Below are positions 23,985-37,800 of a DNA stretch of 64,000 bases, one piece after another (the first letter of the stretch is position 1; every line of letters begins with the position of its first letter). The position numbers were made by a program, and so were the translations under genes. The notes under the pieces were generated by a model, which saw nothing but the letters and a program-made list of their open reading frames with translations, did no database searches and was not told the origin of the DNA. The stretch is from Dryas octopetala (lineage: Eukaryota > Streptophyta > Magnoliopsida > Rosales > Rosaceae): contig OY992834.1 in assembly GCA_963921425.1 (NCBI GenBank), positions 20,721,923-20,785,922 of the forward strand. Reading direction: 5' to 3'.

Positions 23985-26448
23985 TGTCGTGTAATTTTGG
24001 TGATTATCAAGTTAGAATTAATTTTTGAGAATTAAATTCATTGAAGTGAATTTTCTTTAATTTTTCTGGAGATCAATTTGTTGTTTTGAGGTTACAGGAA
24101 ATTAGGATTAATTACTACGAGTTCATAGGAATTTTCGGGGAATTATTTAGAGTCCGAGCTATTTTTAGTGATTTTACGAAGTTTGGAGAAAATAGAAAAA
24201 TAGAAAAAGAAAATAACTAAATTGGTTTGCTGACTGGACTGACACGCAACGCGTTTGTTACCGCTCCTGCTGACGCAGCGCTAACTGGGCGAGAGGTAAA
24301 TGAGCTCACGTGAGCTTCTGTGAGCGCGTTTCACTAGATCGGATCACGCGTTTTAATCTGGAGCGTCGAAGCTCATTAAACCCGGATGATCTAGACTATA
24401 TGTTCCTTTAAATGCCGGACACTGTTCATCCGGGTTAATTTGACCCGCGTGTTTTGCCAACCGGGTCAGCTCGCCCGTTTCGTCTCTCATTGTGTGCGAC
24501 CAGTGGGTTTTTCTCCAACCCAGTTCGATTTTCAGCATTCTTTTGAGCATTTCTAGTGCAATTTGTGACACATTAAAGATTTACAACTTCTTCCAACCCT
24601 TTAATGCCTATAAATAGAGACTTTTGTCCCTCATTTTCTTTTGAACCACCAAGTAAAGTTAGAGTTGCTCACTCTTTGTTTATTTAGGAGTCTCTCTAAG
24701 AAGAGACATACCAAAGGAGAATAAACTTCTCATAATTTAAAGTTTTGGGAGTGCAAGGAGGAGACCCTAGGAGTGGAGTCTAGCTTTGGAGGTCTACAAC
24801 CGGGTAAGTATTTTAATATTTCTGTTTTATTTATTTATTTTTAGGCTTTAATTTTAGAATGCATGCTTAAATTAATTAAGTAGGATTTATTTATTAATTA
24901 AGCATGTCTAGCCTTATCTTTGGAGACTTATTTGTTTAATTAAAGGTGATTAGTATGCTAGGATTAGCAAGTTTCTATTGCAGAAATTAAGTTGGATTAA
25001 TCTAAATTATTTTGAGGAATTACTTTGAGTAAAAGCAAATAATCAATTGGTTTGACTTTAAAATAAAATTTGAAACTTGTGAACCCTTAAGAAAATTCTA
25101 AAGAGTATAATTTAGTCCACCTAGGACTAGAAACTAGCAACGTGTGACTAAAGGAAAAGTCATACCGTCCTCCCTTATTGTTAATCATCTTTAACTTAGA
25201 GTTTGTTTTCTCTTGTCGATTGTGTTTCTATCGTATTACCTAGTTGCCGAGTTATTAAAAGGTTAAGGGTTGCCGTATTGTCTAATTACGAAGAATTTGC
25301 CAAGATAGGACCGTGCGCGAACGTGGAAGTCTTGTGGAAGAGAATATTTGAAGAGCATTGGATTCTAGGTAGGGGGATTTATCCTACATTCCTGACTATG
25401 GACTTTGTGTGTGTATGTGTAGTTTTTAAACTGTTATAACATGCTATTATTATTGTGTTTTGGTCTGAGAGTTTGGGTAGCGTAGTACGTGACCTTGGGT
25501 TCAAATCCCTAAACCTTCTAGAAGAATTGATATGTATATTATGGTGAGTCTAGCCAGGCTAACACATGGCTACGTGTGCTTGTGCGAAACGGGACCCATG
25601 ATTGATCAGGTGGTAGTAAATACGGTTTCTCAATTGTGAGTTCTTATTTCTGTTTACTAGAACACACTAGCTATGGATGCTATTTTCTTTTATTATAGTT
25701 GGCTGTAGTTGTACCTAATGTATATATATCGACCATTTGAGTTATTATTATTTATGGGTTTTTATGCATATTTACCATATACTGCTGCAACTGAGTAATT
25801 AAATCGATTTTGTGGAAATGTTTTGAGATTTTGGAAATCAATCTTTCACAGGGAAATTTTTTAAAGGTTTTTCAAACCTAACAAGGTCTCCTGAGGGATG
25901 CCTGAGGGAAGTTATAATCGTATGTGATGCTTACCTCTTACTTTCTTTGTTTTGTTTCCTTTTCTATTGCTTATCGAAATTTGCCTCTTGAAGGAGATCT
26001 TGACTGAAGGGCAGCTTGAATTCTCTTGTTGAGTGTCTCAAGGTCTCTATTGTCATGTCTTTTGTTATCTCAGTGGTTCTTACTTTCCCACGTGTGTTTT
26101 ATGTTGGGAATCCCTTTTGAACAATAATAATTTGGTTTAATCATTTTGTAAACTTTTGTGGGTTTTACTTATTTTGGTAATTCCCTTCTGGGGTATTGAT
26201 TTAATTATTCCACTTTAGCGAGTTGGTTAATCTATATTTTGATTACTATTATTTTTTATCTTATTATTTCCTTAAAGATCATGTTGTATAAAGAGTACTC
26301 TGATCTAACCCGATCCATTTAAATTAAAAAGGCTCAACCCTTCCTGAGAGTCTTGGGGGACTAACGCCGGTTTGTTTGGCATTAATCTCTCGGGATACTC
26401 AGAGAAGGTGCCTCTGTCGCATGCCCAGGCCAGGTTTGAGGTATGACA
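23985..26448 (+). mobile_element. Probable long gypsy-type LTR (solo or remnant)
   Basis: The segment starts TGTCGTGTAATTTTGG and ends GGTTTGAGGTATGACA, ends typical of plant Ty3/gypsy LTRs. A TATA box (CTATAAATAGAG, near 24609) is followed by a leader-like stretch. No coding domain is visible. I see no 5-bp target duplication (AAAAA against ATTGT), so the boundaries are provisional. Confidence 0.45.
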
Positions 26449-27339
26449 ATTGTCACTGCCGGACAGTAGCAATAGGTGATTCTTACTATTGAATAGTAGC
26501 AATAAATGTTACTATTTGATAGTAACAATTAAATTTACTATTAAAACGCAAAAGATTATGAATGTCTCATCTTGATTTTTTGTTGGTTATTATTTAACAT
26601 GTTTATGGAATGAAAAATACCTAAATTATGAATTTTTTTTTTTGGTAGTTTGTGTACCAATTGGCACTGAAATGAAGAAAAAAAATTGAAGAAGGAAAAA
26701 AAGTGGCATTTTAAAAAAACATTGTAGACCGAGTGGGCTGTATGAATAGTAGATTTTTAAAAAGTAGACTGCTACAGTATTTCATAACAGGTGGGCTGTA
26801 TGAACAGTAGCTTTTTAAAAATGGACTTAAAAAAAAAACCCTAAAACATTGTAAATGATTTTAAAGTTCATTTTACAGCCTTTAATGATAAATAAATCCA
26901 CATAAAATGTTGCAATGACAAATAGGTCCAATTTTTGACAAATAAGCCCACTTAATAACTTTTTCTGTGTTTTTTGTGCCGAGCACTTGGCGTATGTTTT
27001 TTTTAGACTAGGCAAATTGCTGCTGTCAAACAGTGACAATTATTAACACGGGTGAATTAGTAACAGTCATTTTTATATTATAATACAAGTGGATGTGACT
27101 CTACAAGCTTGAATTGTGTGTTTTATGCTGCTTTCATTAGTTTTTGACATGTTTATGTAAGAAAAGATATAGGTATATCTATAAGTATTATTTTTATGCT
27201 ACTCAAATAGCTACTGCTGCACAGTGGCAATTGCCGAGCACTCTATGAAAGGTGTCGAGTGCTCGGTAGATTTTGTGTCGTGCACATTTCATTGAAGTGG
27301 ATTGGGCTGGGAGCGCACTATAGTGCGTCGGTGTAAATG
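26449..27339. repeat. Cluster of short inverted repeats with CACTG/CAGTG arms
   Basis: Several imperfect hairpins share arm sequences: TTGTCACTG-CCGGA-CAGTAGCAA (26450-26472), TACTAT-TGA-ATAGTA (26484-26498), GTTACTAT-TTG-ATAGTAAC (26508-26526), TTGCTGCTG-TCAAA-CAGTGACAA near 27015, and GCTACTG-CTGCA-CAGTGGC near 27209. In addition GTGGGCTGTATGAA(T/C)AGTAG is directly repeated near 26732 and 26791. No gene is seen. Confidence 0.6.
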
Positions 27340-27690
27340 TGTAATAACCTAGATTTTTGTAAAATAAAAATTGTTCAATTAATTATATCAATTACAATTA
27401 TCGTTATGTTTATATTTATATTATATATACATATTTAGTTAAAAAAAAAAATGAATGAAGTGGTTGGACGTGACAGGTTTAGAATCTAGCTTTCCTTCAT
27501 TAGGAGGAAAGCTTGTAATTGGTGTTGAAGGGTGGCTGGGCGGTGCAGAAAGTGAGTGTGTGTGTGTGTTCAGTGGTGTGTGTGATATTATAAGGCTGGG
27601 ATTTTTAAACAAAAGTTAGAGCAGCTCAACTTAGACTAAACCGAAAACATAGAGAAAAAGAAGAGAGGAAGATGAAGGAAAGAAAGAGAA

Positions 27691-27768
<78 letters not shown>

Positions 27769-28277
27769 AAAGGAAGAAGAAGGTAAATTAAGATGGATTT
27801 TCCATTAACCCTCTGTTTTCTTTAGAATTTAATTTGAGGCTGATTAATTTTCTGGTTTTGGTGAGGTTCACATGGAGGTTAGAGAAGTTTATAGGATCAC
27901 AAACATATAGGAATTGAAGGAGAAATGGAGGTTTCGTGTTGGGGTATAGTGATCAATTTTCAGATTTTGGGTTTATGAATTTTAATTTATTGGGTTGTGT
28001 TTTCTTTGATTTTAATTGACAAACAAGTTATATTTTATCATTTCTTAGTCATTGGAACTTATTGGGGTGTTAGAATCGAAGGAAATTGAAGTTTGTTTAA
28101 AATTGAAAAATCTGAAATTTTTCTAGAAAAATAGTTACAATAATAGTACGAAGTTTATTTCTATTTATCATATTTTTTCCTCCGTCACATTTTGATTATA
28201 GGAGTTAATTTTATAATTAGAGAGTGATTCACACCTTAATATGAGATTTACTCTTAATCCTAGATTGGGGTGTGACA
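27340..28277 (+). mobile_element. Probable solo gypsy-type LTR
   Basis: It starts TGTAATAACCTAGATTTTTG and ends GATTGGGGTGTGACA, a start-and-end pair common in plant gypsy LTRs. A TATA-like ATATTATAAG lies near 27586, followed by a purine-rich leader and a long GA microsatellite. The flanks share only AATG (27336-27339 and 28277-28280), which overlaps the terminal A, so a target duplication is not secure. Confidence 0.55.
27694..27765 (+). repeat. (GA)n microsatellite
   Basis: About 36 GA units run without interruption inside the putative LTR, downstream of its TATA-like box. Confidence 0.95.
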
Positions 28278-31200
28278 ATGGACTGAGTTATCAGCCTTAT
28301 TTTTCAACTGGACTTAAAAAAAAAAAAAAAAAAAAAAAACCCCTTTGAAAAATTAGTAGGTCATTTGTAAAACCAATTATTTTCAAAATAATGGAGACAA
28401 TTTCTTTTTGTGAACACAATATCAAAAATTTAATAAATTGATAGTAGTGTCAATTCTACCAACATAATTTAAAATTTTACAATGGAAAGTTTTCATATCC
28501 GATAGTAAATTAATTGACTGTAATTATTTTGATACATGGATCAAACCTTCATATGCCAATGGTTAATTATTTGAATTTTGTATGGTGTTTTTTTTTTTTT
28601 TTTGAAAGGTCTTGTGATGAATATATGGAAGGGAATTATCAATTACACAATCACTGCAGAGGGTTTTGATTAATTCCACACTAGCTACAAACTCAATCAT
28701 AAGATTAACTTAAACTTCGACCCTTTGAGCCAGGCAGCAAGGGAGGTAAAATCCATTATGAATCTCCTAGGGCTGGCATGGATTGCCTGCCTTTGATCGG
28801 CCCAATGGATTAGTTTGGTGCGCGAAAACTGACCCAGGACACCCTCGGTTACCAAAAAATACAAACTTAAACAATGATGACTATTTGTCAACAGTGCAAT
28901 ATGAATTATTTAAGGGTTTTCAACTAAAAAGCTCATAATCTATACTTTACCCCTTCAAAAACCACCATACGGTGGATTTTCACGCTTAAAAACAAAAAAA
29001 ATGTGTCAAGCGCTCAATACTGCACTACAGTAGCACTTATTTGCAGTGCAGTTACACTTACACAATTTAAAAAAAAAAAAATCAAAATTCTAAATCTTAA
29101 CTTTATAAATCCCCTAAAACATAGTAACATACTAAATCATGCCTAAATACACTCAAATAAGACCCAACAAAAAAATGATAAAAAAACATGTAGAAAATAG
29201 GGAAAAAAAAACTTTGCACTGCAGTACCGAGAGCTTGACACTGTTTTGTTAAAACACATACACGCGTTCGTCAACATAGTTTTAGAGCTTTTGAATTAAA
29301 AAAAATATATATATGCTAACTTTTAAATCTTCCTAAAAGTTTTTACAATAGTTTACTAATTATTAACATGCCACATTAATTAAATGAAAGAATCGCTTTA
29401 GCAACATAATGATCCAACAAACCGGCACCCACCAAGAAACAACAGGAAACAACCGAACCGTTGGATTTGCCATCGACGGAGGCGGTTCTCTACCGAACTG
29501 ACCCATGTCGGTGGAGGTTTGGAAATCCCAAACCTTCGGCACACCAATACCGAGCGACATGCTTCATCTTCTTCTTCTTCAGCTGATGCTTCTTCTTCTT
29601 CTTCTCCTGTTGCTGGCTGCTACTGCTTATTCTTCTCCTGCTACTACTGCTACTACTGCTTCTTGCTCTTGTATTCTTCTTCATATCTTCTTCTATACTT
29701 CTTCTTCCGCGAAGGTGGATGACTGGACAGTAAGCTCGGGCTTGGCAGCGGCGAAGCTCCGGGGAGTGGTTGCGACAGTGACTGGGTGAGTCGCATCATC
29801 TTCTTCTTCTCGATCTGTCTATGTATGCATCTCTCTCTTCTCTCTCAAACCTCTATTCTGACTCCGACCGCCTCCAAAGTTTATTGACCGCCTTCGACAC
29901 AGTCGAAAACAGACCACCGTTGGATCAAATGCGATTGGCAGGTTGGTATTCCGCCTGGCCTCGGTCGGTTGACGGTTGAGAACTCTCGGTTCGGTAACCG
30001 ATCGAATGCCACCCCTACTGATTAATCGTCATTTCATTTAACATGATATTCTACTATATTTTATTCCATTCGTTTAGCTAGCCACTTTCATGAAATACAG
30101 TTGCAGTATGACTATAAATTTCTTCTAAAATTGTATAGGACATTATTGTGAGGCGACCAGGTCTCCAATTGTTGTGAACATCAAGTGCATTCAATATAAG
30201 AAATAGATTTATGTTTGAGGGTTCAAGTAAGATTCTCAAATACAATCAGGACTTAAATTAAAAAAAAAATAAAAAATCTAAAATAAGCTTTAAAATTGTA
30301 TTTCACATAAAATTACCCCAAAGTTTGATATGAAGCTCCAACTTATTAGGCTGCATGCCAGCAAAGATTCCAAATTCTTCAAATGAGTAAGTACAACTAC
30401 TGTTAATCAAAAATAGAAAAACAAAGAGAAAAATTATTTAGAAAGTAACACAGAGAATAAATTTAGCAAAGATATAGAAAGTAGAAAATTAGCAAAGTAC
30501 ACAGGGAAAAGTAAGGACAACAATGTGCAAAGGAAAACAAATGACAACGTGAAAACATAGATTGTAGAAACATACAACTTGTAGTTCGTAGATGAAGGTG
30601 TTGGTCCAAGTTAATTTATTTGATTTTTGTTTTATTTTTTTAGGACAGGTTGCTGACAGTGGTACAATTGTACCACAAAGGCTTCAAGTTTGGCTTAACA
30701 TCTATATAAATAAAGTGAGAAGGGGGAGTAGAATGGTTAAATTTGTGAATTTCAAAGATACCCTTGATTTAATATACCTTGAGGAACCTTAGCTTAAGTC
30801 TTGCAGATAAGGTGCTCTATATTTGGTGTAAGAAAGCCAAGCAACCAACCAACAACACATGACTCTGTTTTCTCTTACTCACATTTTCTGGTTTTCAAAT
30901 TTTCTTCATTCTTTAGCATAAACGAATAAACTTTGTCATATGATAGCTCCAAGCCACATCAGGCATTCTTTCAGTAGATGCATTAATTCTTTTCCAAGGA
31001 CCAATAAACTGAGGAACAAATCCTTTTTCAGACCACTGCATGTTTTACAGTTTTTCTGAGGATAAAGGCATCAAACTTTGGGTGGACATAATGAGGGAGA
31101 AATAAATCATATTTTTTATAACAGTTTATTTGAATAAAAAACCAGAACTCTGTTACATGATTACTTTATGAAACCATTACTCTGTATTGATACTGTTTAC

Positions 31201-34200
31201 TTTTTGTTGCTTTTGGATTCAATGCTAGAAAGTTGGTAAGTCCACTATTGAGCAGTGCAAATTGTAAAAGGCTTTTCTTTCAGAAACAAGGTCAAGTCTG
31301 TTGTTCATTGAGGCTGCAAAGGATTTGATTCCATTCATGGAATCCTAGCTTAAGAAGAACCAAACCACAATGAAGAGAAAGAAGTGTTTTTTTTTTTTTT
31401 TTTTTTTATTTTAGGAATGGCTTCGAGAGCAATTGTCCACAACAAGCCAGAGGTATTCTCTTATGATAATTGATGGTTATTCTGATATTTAATTTAGTAA
31501 TCGTTGTATTTCATTTGAAGGGTTCAAAGATTTTTGTTTGGGAAAAAACGGTAAAACAAGAGTATGTTAAAAAGACATAAAACAATTAGAACAAAGAAAA
31601 AATGGCCACGTTCATTCCAACAAAAAGACACAGTTTAATCAAGAAGGGAAGAAAAGAAACCACTCTCACTTATCCCACTAACCACGTCATAGCCAGTAGT
31701 TGTCTTCAATTTTCTTCGTCCCTCCCATTTCTACCCAACTTCAACTTCTTCCTCTCTCAATCTCTCATCTCAGAAATTTGTTACCATTTAAGAGTAGTGT
31801 CAGATGATTACCAACGTACCTTTGTGAAGCTATTTTTTTGGGTTTTTGTGATTTGGATTATGGTTTTTCCAGGTAATGGTTGTTGGAACATTAATCAGAA
31901 ATATGGATTTGATAACAGGAAATTTCAAAATAGATAATAATAATAATACAATAAAATGTATACACACTTTAAATAAGTAAAAGGAAAAAAATAGACACAA
32001 AGAAATACTAACTGATTGTGATTGAGGCTTGCAAATTGCAATGTCCTAAAGACAGAATTTCACCCCTGCACTTGTGCTTGCAGTTCTTTTGGCATCCATC
32101 CTCCCAGGATACAACAATCAATAATTCTAAATTGAAGCACTACAATTTTGAACTCTAGCGAACCAATTATATATTTGTACTCTCTTTAGTAAATGATAGG
32201 AGGAGAAGAATAGAGTGACTAGAAACTAAAAAAATTACTTGATAAATAATACAGAGCATCATGGGTTTATATAGAACTCAAGAGGTGCTTGTGAAAGAAC
32301 ACAACTAAACATTAAACAATACACACGGTGGCTGTTCACAAAGAAAGATGCAACTCTTGCATCAGACATATCCTTGTGAAGAGGCACAACCAACTACTGC
32401 AATATGTGGCACTGCTTGGCAAAAGGAAAGTGACTGTTGGATTGTTAACAACACTTTTCAGTTTTCATTCAATATTAGAAATTAAATATTATAATATAAA
32501 ATGAATATTATAACATATAATTTCCAACAATGGTTTCTATTTAATCAACTTTTGATTCACTTAGTTGTTTTGGGCAATTTTGGGGCTTTATTATTCTGCT
32601 TTGAATTTTTTTTAATTATGAATTTGTTTTCTTCAGTTTATCTGGATTTTGGCTTTTATTTCAGGTTTTATTGTTTCCTGGAAAATTCTTTTATCTGGAC
32701 CAACAACTTCACCGGCAATGGGAAAATGTGAATATTTGGGATAAATGGTTGCAATCTGTGTGCCTTCTTAGACAATATTATTGTTGATTTTTAGTTCTCT
32801 TTTTTTTACAGGATCTCTACCAGGGGAAGGAGGGGGGACCATGTTGAAAATTTGTAAAGGAGTTGTGAGAGGACCTTGAGAGCAATTTCATATATTATGT
32901 TGTGCGAGGTGGCTGTAGGATGTATAGGATTCCATTTATTATGTTAACTCGATTTAAAGTATTACTTTTACGTTCAAATTTATTAGGTATGTTTTTTTTT
33001 TTTTTTTTAATTCTTTATTCACATTGACATTGTTAGTTCGTTTCTTTTCCTTGGTAGTGTATGTATTTTTATTCAAAATAAAAGTTTATATTACAAAAAA
33101 GATTGTGTTGCATGTATGTTCATATGAGCAATAGAAAAGAAAGTGACCAAAAAATAGGTAGTTTGTAACTGAAAATAGTGTTAAATTTTACTATAAAAAC
33201 ACAATCAACATTTACGTAATAGAAAAATTGGAGTTCTATAAATTTGGATTACCGAATACGTATTTGCCAATTGTTAGAGATACTTATACAAATGAATTTA
33301 ACATATGTCCAATAAAAAGAGCAATATGCCAACCGTATTGAGCACACTATTCATGTTAAAATATCAACACTTGCACAATAAGAAGAGCCTATTCGCACTC
33401 GCGTTAACACAAACTTTTTATGAAATAGATAACATTAACAAGAAGCCATAAAGAAACAGTTGAACAATGTCTTCTATTAAGAAGCCATAAAGAAGAAGTT
33501 GAATAATATCTTCTATCAGTTTAAACTAATGTGGTGTATAGAGACATCAAAATATGGCAAGAAAATTACGTATACAAAAATAAGCGTTACACCTATGGAC
33601 AAAAAAAAGAGCCTATTCGCACTCGTGTTAGCGAGTACAGAGAGGCTAGTATAACTAAAGGTAAAAGAAACTGGTAGGAAAAAAAGCAAAAACAATCAAT
33701 ACAAATTCCCAAATTAACTATTGACAAATACAAATTAAGCCATTTGATGCAAAATATGTTAGACAATGGTAGTGCAACATAAAATCATTTAAACAAATGA
33801 ACTGCATATAATTTCCTATTTTTTAACCAATTGGTGCTTTGGAAATATGTTTATTGGAACTTGTGAATCAATCAACCTCTCATACATATATTGGTGACAT
33901 AAAATAAAATTATCAGAAAAACCACAACCAATATGCTTGAATCGGAAGCAAAACCCCAATTTCAAAATTCAAATGCAAATAAATAGTTTGCCACCCTAAA
34001 TTGCGACAACTATAATTTACTGATTTCTTTTTATGTGCTTTTTGGCATTTTTAAGACAAACCATAATTCACTGGTTTGTAGCCTTGTAGGTGATTTTTTT
34101 TTTTTGTAAGTAATTGTGCTGTAGTTAACACAAGAATTAAAAAGCATAAAAGAGAAAACCAGCCCATATATTATTTTTTACTCAATTCAGATTCTTTTCC

Positions 34201-34682
34201 AAAGACAGCTTCAATTAAGATCTCCTTTTTTTTTTTTTTTTTTTCTTCTGTATTTGATATTTTTCTAATTTTGCTTCTTCTGCCACATTATGGGGTGCCT
34301 TATAACTTTCATATTTTTTTTCCTCGTTTTATTGAGGTATGTGGTCTTAATGATCAAAGGGCAATAGAAAAACATATATTTAGGATTTTCTGAATTTTTG
34401 GAAATCCACGTATCCCACAAAAAGGAAAAAAACTAACAGAGCAATACCAAGGTGAAAACGATTCATTGGAGGGAACTTCAGCATTGTAATTAAAATCAGT
34501 GTCAAAGAAATTGATAATACATCTGAGAATATACAGAATACAGAACGTTGGGTAGAGTTGATAATCAGCTTAAAATGTTGACTCTCAAAAAAAAAAAATT
34601 TTAAATGTTAATAAAAGTTTAGGAAAGTGACGAGAGGGGTAAAACGGGGAAGAAGAAATTTTTGTCTTTTAACTTTCTGTTG
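28278..34682. other. Gene-poor stretch upstream of ORC1
   Basis: I see no gene I can support. There are A- and T-runs (28317-28340, 31387-31408), a CTT-rich stretch (29568-29710) and short AT-rich open frames without domains. A small tandem duplication lies near 33440-33515: AAGAAGCCATAAAGAA, then AGTTGAA, then TCTTCTAT, in two copies about 37 bases apart. The phrase GAGCCTATTCGCACTCG occurs near 33384 and again near 33610. Confidence 0.45.
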
Positions 34683-34690
34683 CCACGTGG
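34683..34690 (+). promoter_or_regulatory. G-box type CCACGTGG palindrome
   Basis: CCACGTGG is a perfect palindrome with the CACGTG core bound by plant bZIP and bHLH factors. It lies 129 bases before the ORC1 start codon. Function is inferred from position and sequence only. Confidence 0.45.
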
Positions 34691-34744
34691 AAGCGAGTAT
34701 CACATACAATCGCCTTTAGGCGAGTGTTGTCTTGATTTCTTATA

Positions 34745-34754
34745 TTTTCCCGCC
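34745..34754 (+). promoter_or_regulatory. E2F-type site in the ORC1 promoter
   Basis: TTTTCCCGCC matches the E2F consensus TTTSSCGC and lies 65 bases upstream of the ORC1 ATG. Plant ORC1 genes are known E2F targets, which express the origin-recognition machinery at the G1/S transition. This is a good candidate for the main cell-cycle control element of the gene. Confidence 0.72.
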
Positions 34755-34818
34755 CTCACTGACTCACATACATTCAAACCCTAAGGCTTGCCATCGCTGT
34801 ACCTCCGTCTGCACAATC

Positions 34819-37800
34819 ATGGAGGAGACCCCTCAGAAGCTTTCGGAAGATTCGGTAAAGAAGAAGACGTTGAATGATGGTGCCACACCTCAAAGATCAG
34901 TGAATTGCGAAATGATTCGGCCAAAACCCGCAGACCCACAATGTCTTCTCTCTCTCCTCCAACTCCGCAAGGCCTCAACCCTCGCCGATCGGCACGCTGA
35001 GCCTTGCTACATTTTGAGCATTCAGATTCGGCGAAGACGACGTTGAAAGAAAAAATGGGGGAAATTGCGAAAACCCAAAATCTGCTGACAAGAGTGAGAA
35101 GTCGAAGAAGCATAAAGAGGAGGAAAATTTGACCCAGGTTGAACTTGCATTCTCTCCCGTCTCACCGGAGCAATCGGAGACAAAGAAGAGGAAGAGGGGC
35201 CGCGAGAAGACGGTGGTGGTTACACGGTCTACAGCTTTGAAAAATGTGAATTTGGAGAAGAACAACAAGAGTTGGGCGGTATCGAAGAGAAAGGTGTTTT
35301 ACAAGAAGGTGGTGTATGATGGGGGTGAGTTTGAGGTTGGGGATGGTGTATATGTGAAGAGGAGAGAGGATGTAAGCTCTGATGATGAAGTGGTTGAAGT
35401 GGAGGAATGCAGGGTGTGCTTTAAGTCTGGAAAAGCTGTGATGGTTGAGTGTGATGATTGTTTAGGTGGGTTCCATTTGAAATGCTTGAAACCTCCTTTG
35501 AAAGAGGTTCCTCAAGGAGATTGGATTTGTGGGTTTTGCGAGGCTCACAAATTGGGTAAAGAGGTCCAGCTTCCAACACCTCCAAATGGGAAGAAACGGG
35601 TTAGAACCTTGACGGAGAAACTTCTCTCCAGTGATTTATTGGCTGCCCGCATCGAAAGGTGGATGTTTATTTTGATTTAATTTTGAAATGATGTGTGCTT
35701 TTGTTGTTTTGTTTATAATGCATTTGGATTTTGTTAATTTTTGTTTTTTGGAGGTGTGCAGTATATGGAAAGAAGTGGATGGTAGCCATTGGTGTCGGGT
35801 ACGTTGGTATATAATTCCCGAAGAGACTGCGGCCGGAAGACAACCACATAATTTGAGGAGAGAGATTTATCGCACAAATGTTTTTTCTGACATTGAGGTG
35901 ATAGATGATATATCTTAATTGTTCATTTACTTATCAAAGAAATGATCATAACTATGATTGTTTCATTTCAAAGAAAGGTTCTTTTTCTGTTTGAATAAAT
36001 TTGTCAATTATGGGACACAGTGATTGTCCTGCATGCTAGAATAATTTTCTCAGAATCACATGCAAAAAATGGTGACATCATACCTTTTGTATTCAATTCT
36101 TTATTTTGTTTCTGTTAGTAATGATGTATATGTGAATGTGAATTTCTGTTCCTAATCAATTCTTAGAATTATTAAAAAGAGCAACTAAGAAAATAAGAAT
36201 TCATGTTATATGTTTAGCATAAGGGTAAAGAAAAGAAGCAAAAAGAAATTGACAAAAATATGTATCATTTCATGTGATATAGCCAAATCTGAAGAAATAG
36301 GATTAATTCTTAGTTTAATTGAGTTGAATGAGTTTTATAAATTGAGCAATGCTGCATGGATTTTCACATATGAAAGGTTATACATGCCTTTTTTTAAAAC
36401 ATCATTCTCTGCCTCAGTACTCTGTAGCATCTTTGCATTTATATAGTTAAATTATTTTGAACTCTTGTTTTGTTGCTTCATATTATCTCAATTATGAATC
36501 AGGTATTATGTTGAAAGAGGTAGAGCATTTCATCCTTAAGTCCATAACTGTTAATAGTTCATATTTTTACAGATGGAATCTGTTCTTCAACATTGTTTTG
36601 TCATGAACCCTAAGGAATATACCAAAGCGAATGAAGGGGATGATGTTTTTTTATGTGAATATGAATATGATATCCATTGGCACAATTTCAAGTGTCTCGC
36701 TGAAATTGATGATGGTGAAGAGGTAAGCATTTCATGAAATCAGAATCAGTATTTGAAATTCTGCAAAATTCCAAGTGGAGTGAAAATTCAGTTGAAATCA
36801 ATGGGTTTTTAACCATTTGGTAGGACGATGATGAAGCTGGAAGTGATGAAGACTGTAAACTTTTCAGAGACGCAGACTTTGATGCAGAAGAAGACATGGA
36901 CTATGAAGAGGAGAGTCTCAAAAATATACTAGCTAAACCATCTCGAAGTCATGAGTTGGCTGCAGTATGGCCACTACTTTCTATCTCATATTTGTGGCTT
37001 TAGTTTGTTTTCTGCCCAAAATTAAAGTTGCCAATTATGTATGTAGAGAATTCACAGAAGGGGCGGTTTTTGGGACTTCAAAAGATAGGAATGAAGAAAA
37101 TCCCAGAGCATGTAAGATGCACAAACAGACTGCTCTTGAGAGAGCAAAGGCAACACTTCTGTTGTCATCACTGCCGAAGTCTTTACCTTGCAGGGATAAG
37201 TATGTTAGAATCAGTCCATTCAAAGTTTTCTTTGATGTGCATTATTTTAACGTTTTAATCATGTAGACCTGCTTTTATGTAGAGAAATGTTGGAGATAAC
37301 TGCATTTATCAAAGGTGCCATCTCTGATGATAAATGTCTGGGACATTGTCTGTACATTCATGGCGTTCCTGGAACTGGCAAGGTACAATCTGTTTATTTA
37401 TTTTTATTAACAGATAGCTGTGTTAATTCAGATTGCCTATAGATTTCATTTTATGTACTTTTCATGCATGAACTGAAATTTACTTATTCCTTCCATTATC
37501 TTTGTATAACTGCAGACAATGAGTGTATTTGACAGTAATGAGGAATCTAAGGTCTGAAGTTGATGCAGGAAGTATAAGACCCTACTGTTTTGTGGAGATA
37601 AATGGTCTAAAGTTGGCATCACCAGAGAATATCTATCAGGTAAAATTACATTTAAATTTGATGCTCTATGTTTATCATGATGGCATGCCTTTGTAGCCCT
37701 GTAATACACCTTGTGTTTGCACAGGTTATATACGAAGCATTAAGTGGGTACAGAGTTGGTTGGAAAAAGGCTCTTCACTTGCTAAATGAGCGATTTTCTG

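Noticed and set aside
29505-29789. Leu-rich 94-codon frame
   Set aside because: It consists mainly of CTT repeats read as Leu, and no signal-peptide protein family is recognisable after it.
28768-30023. MITE with ends TAGGGCTGGCA and TGCCACCCCTA
   Set aside because: The ends pair only over about ten bases, and the flanks (GAATCTCC against CTGATTAA) show no target duplication.
31416-31455. Short exon-like MASRAIVHNKPE resembling a cyclin B start
   Set aside because: It has twelve residues, no continuation in any frame downstream and no second exon, so chance is likely.
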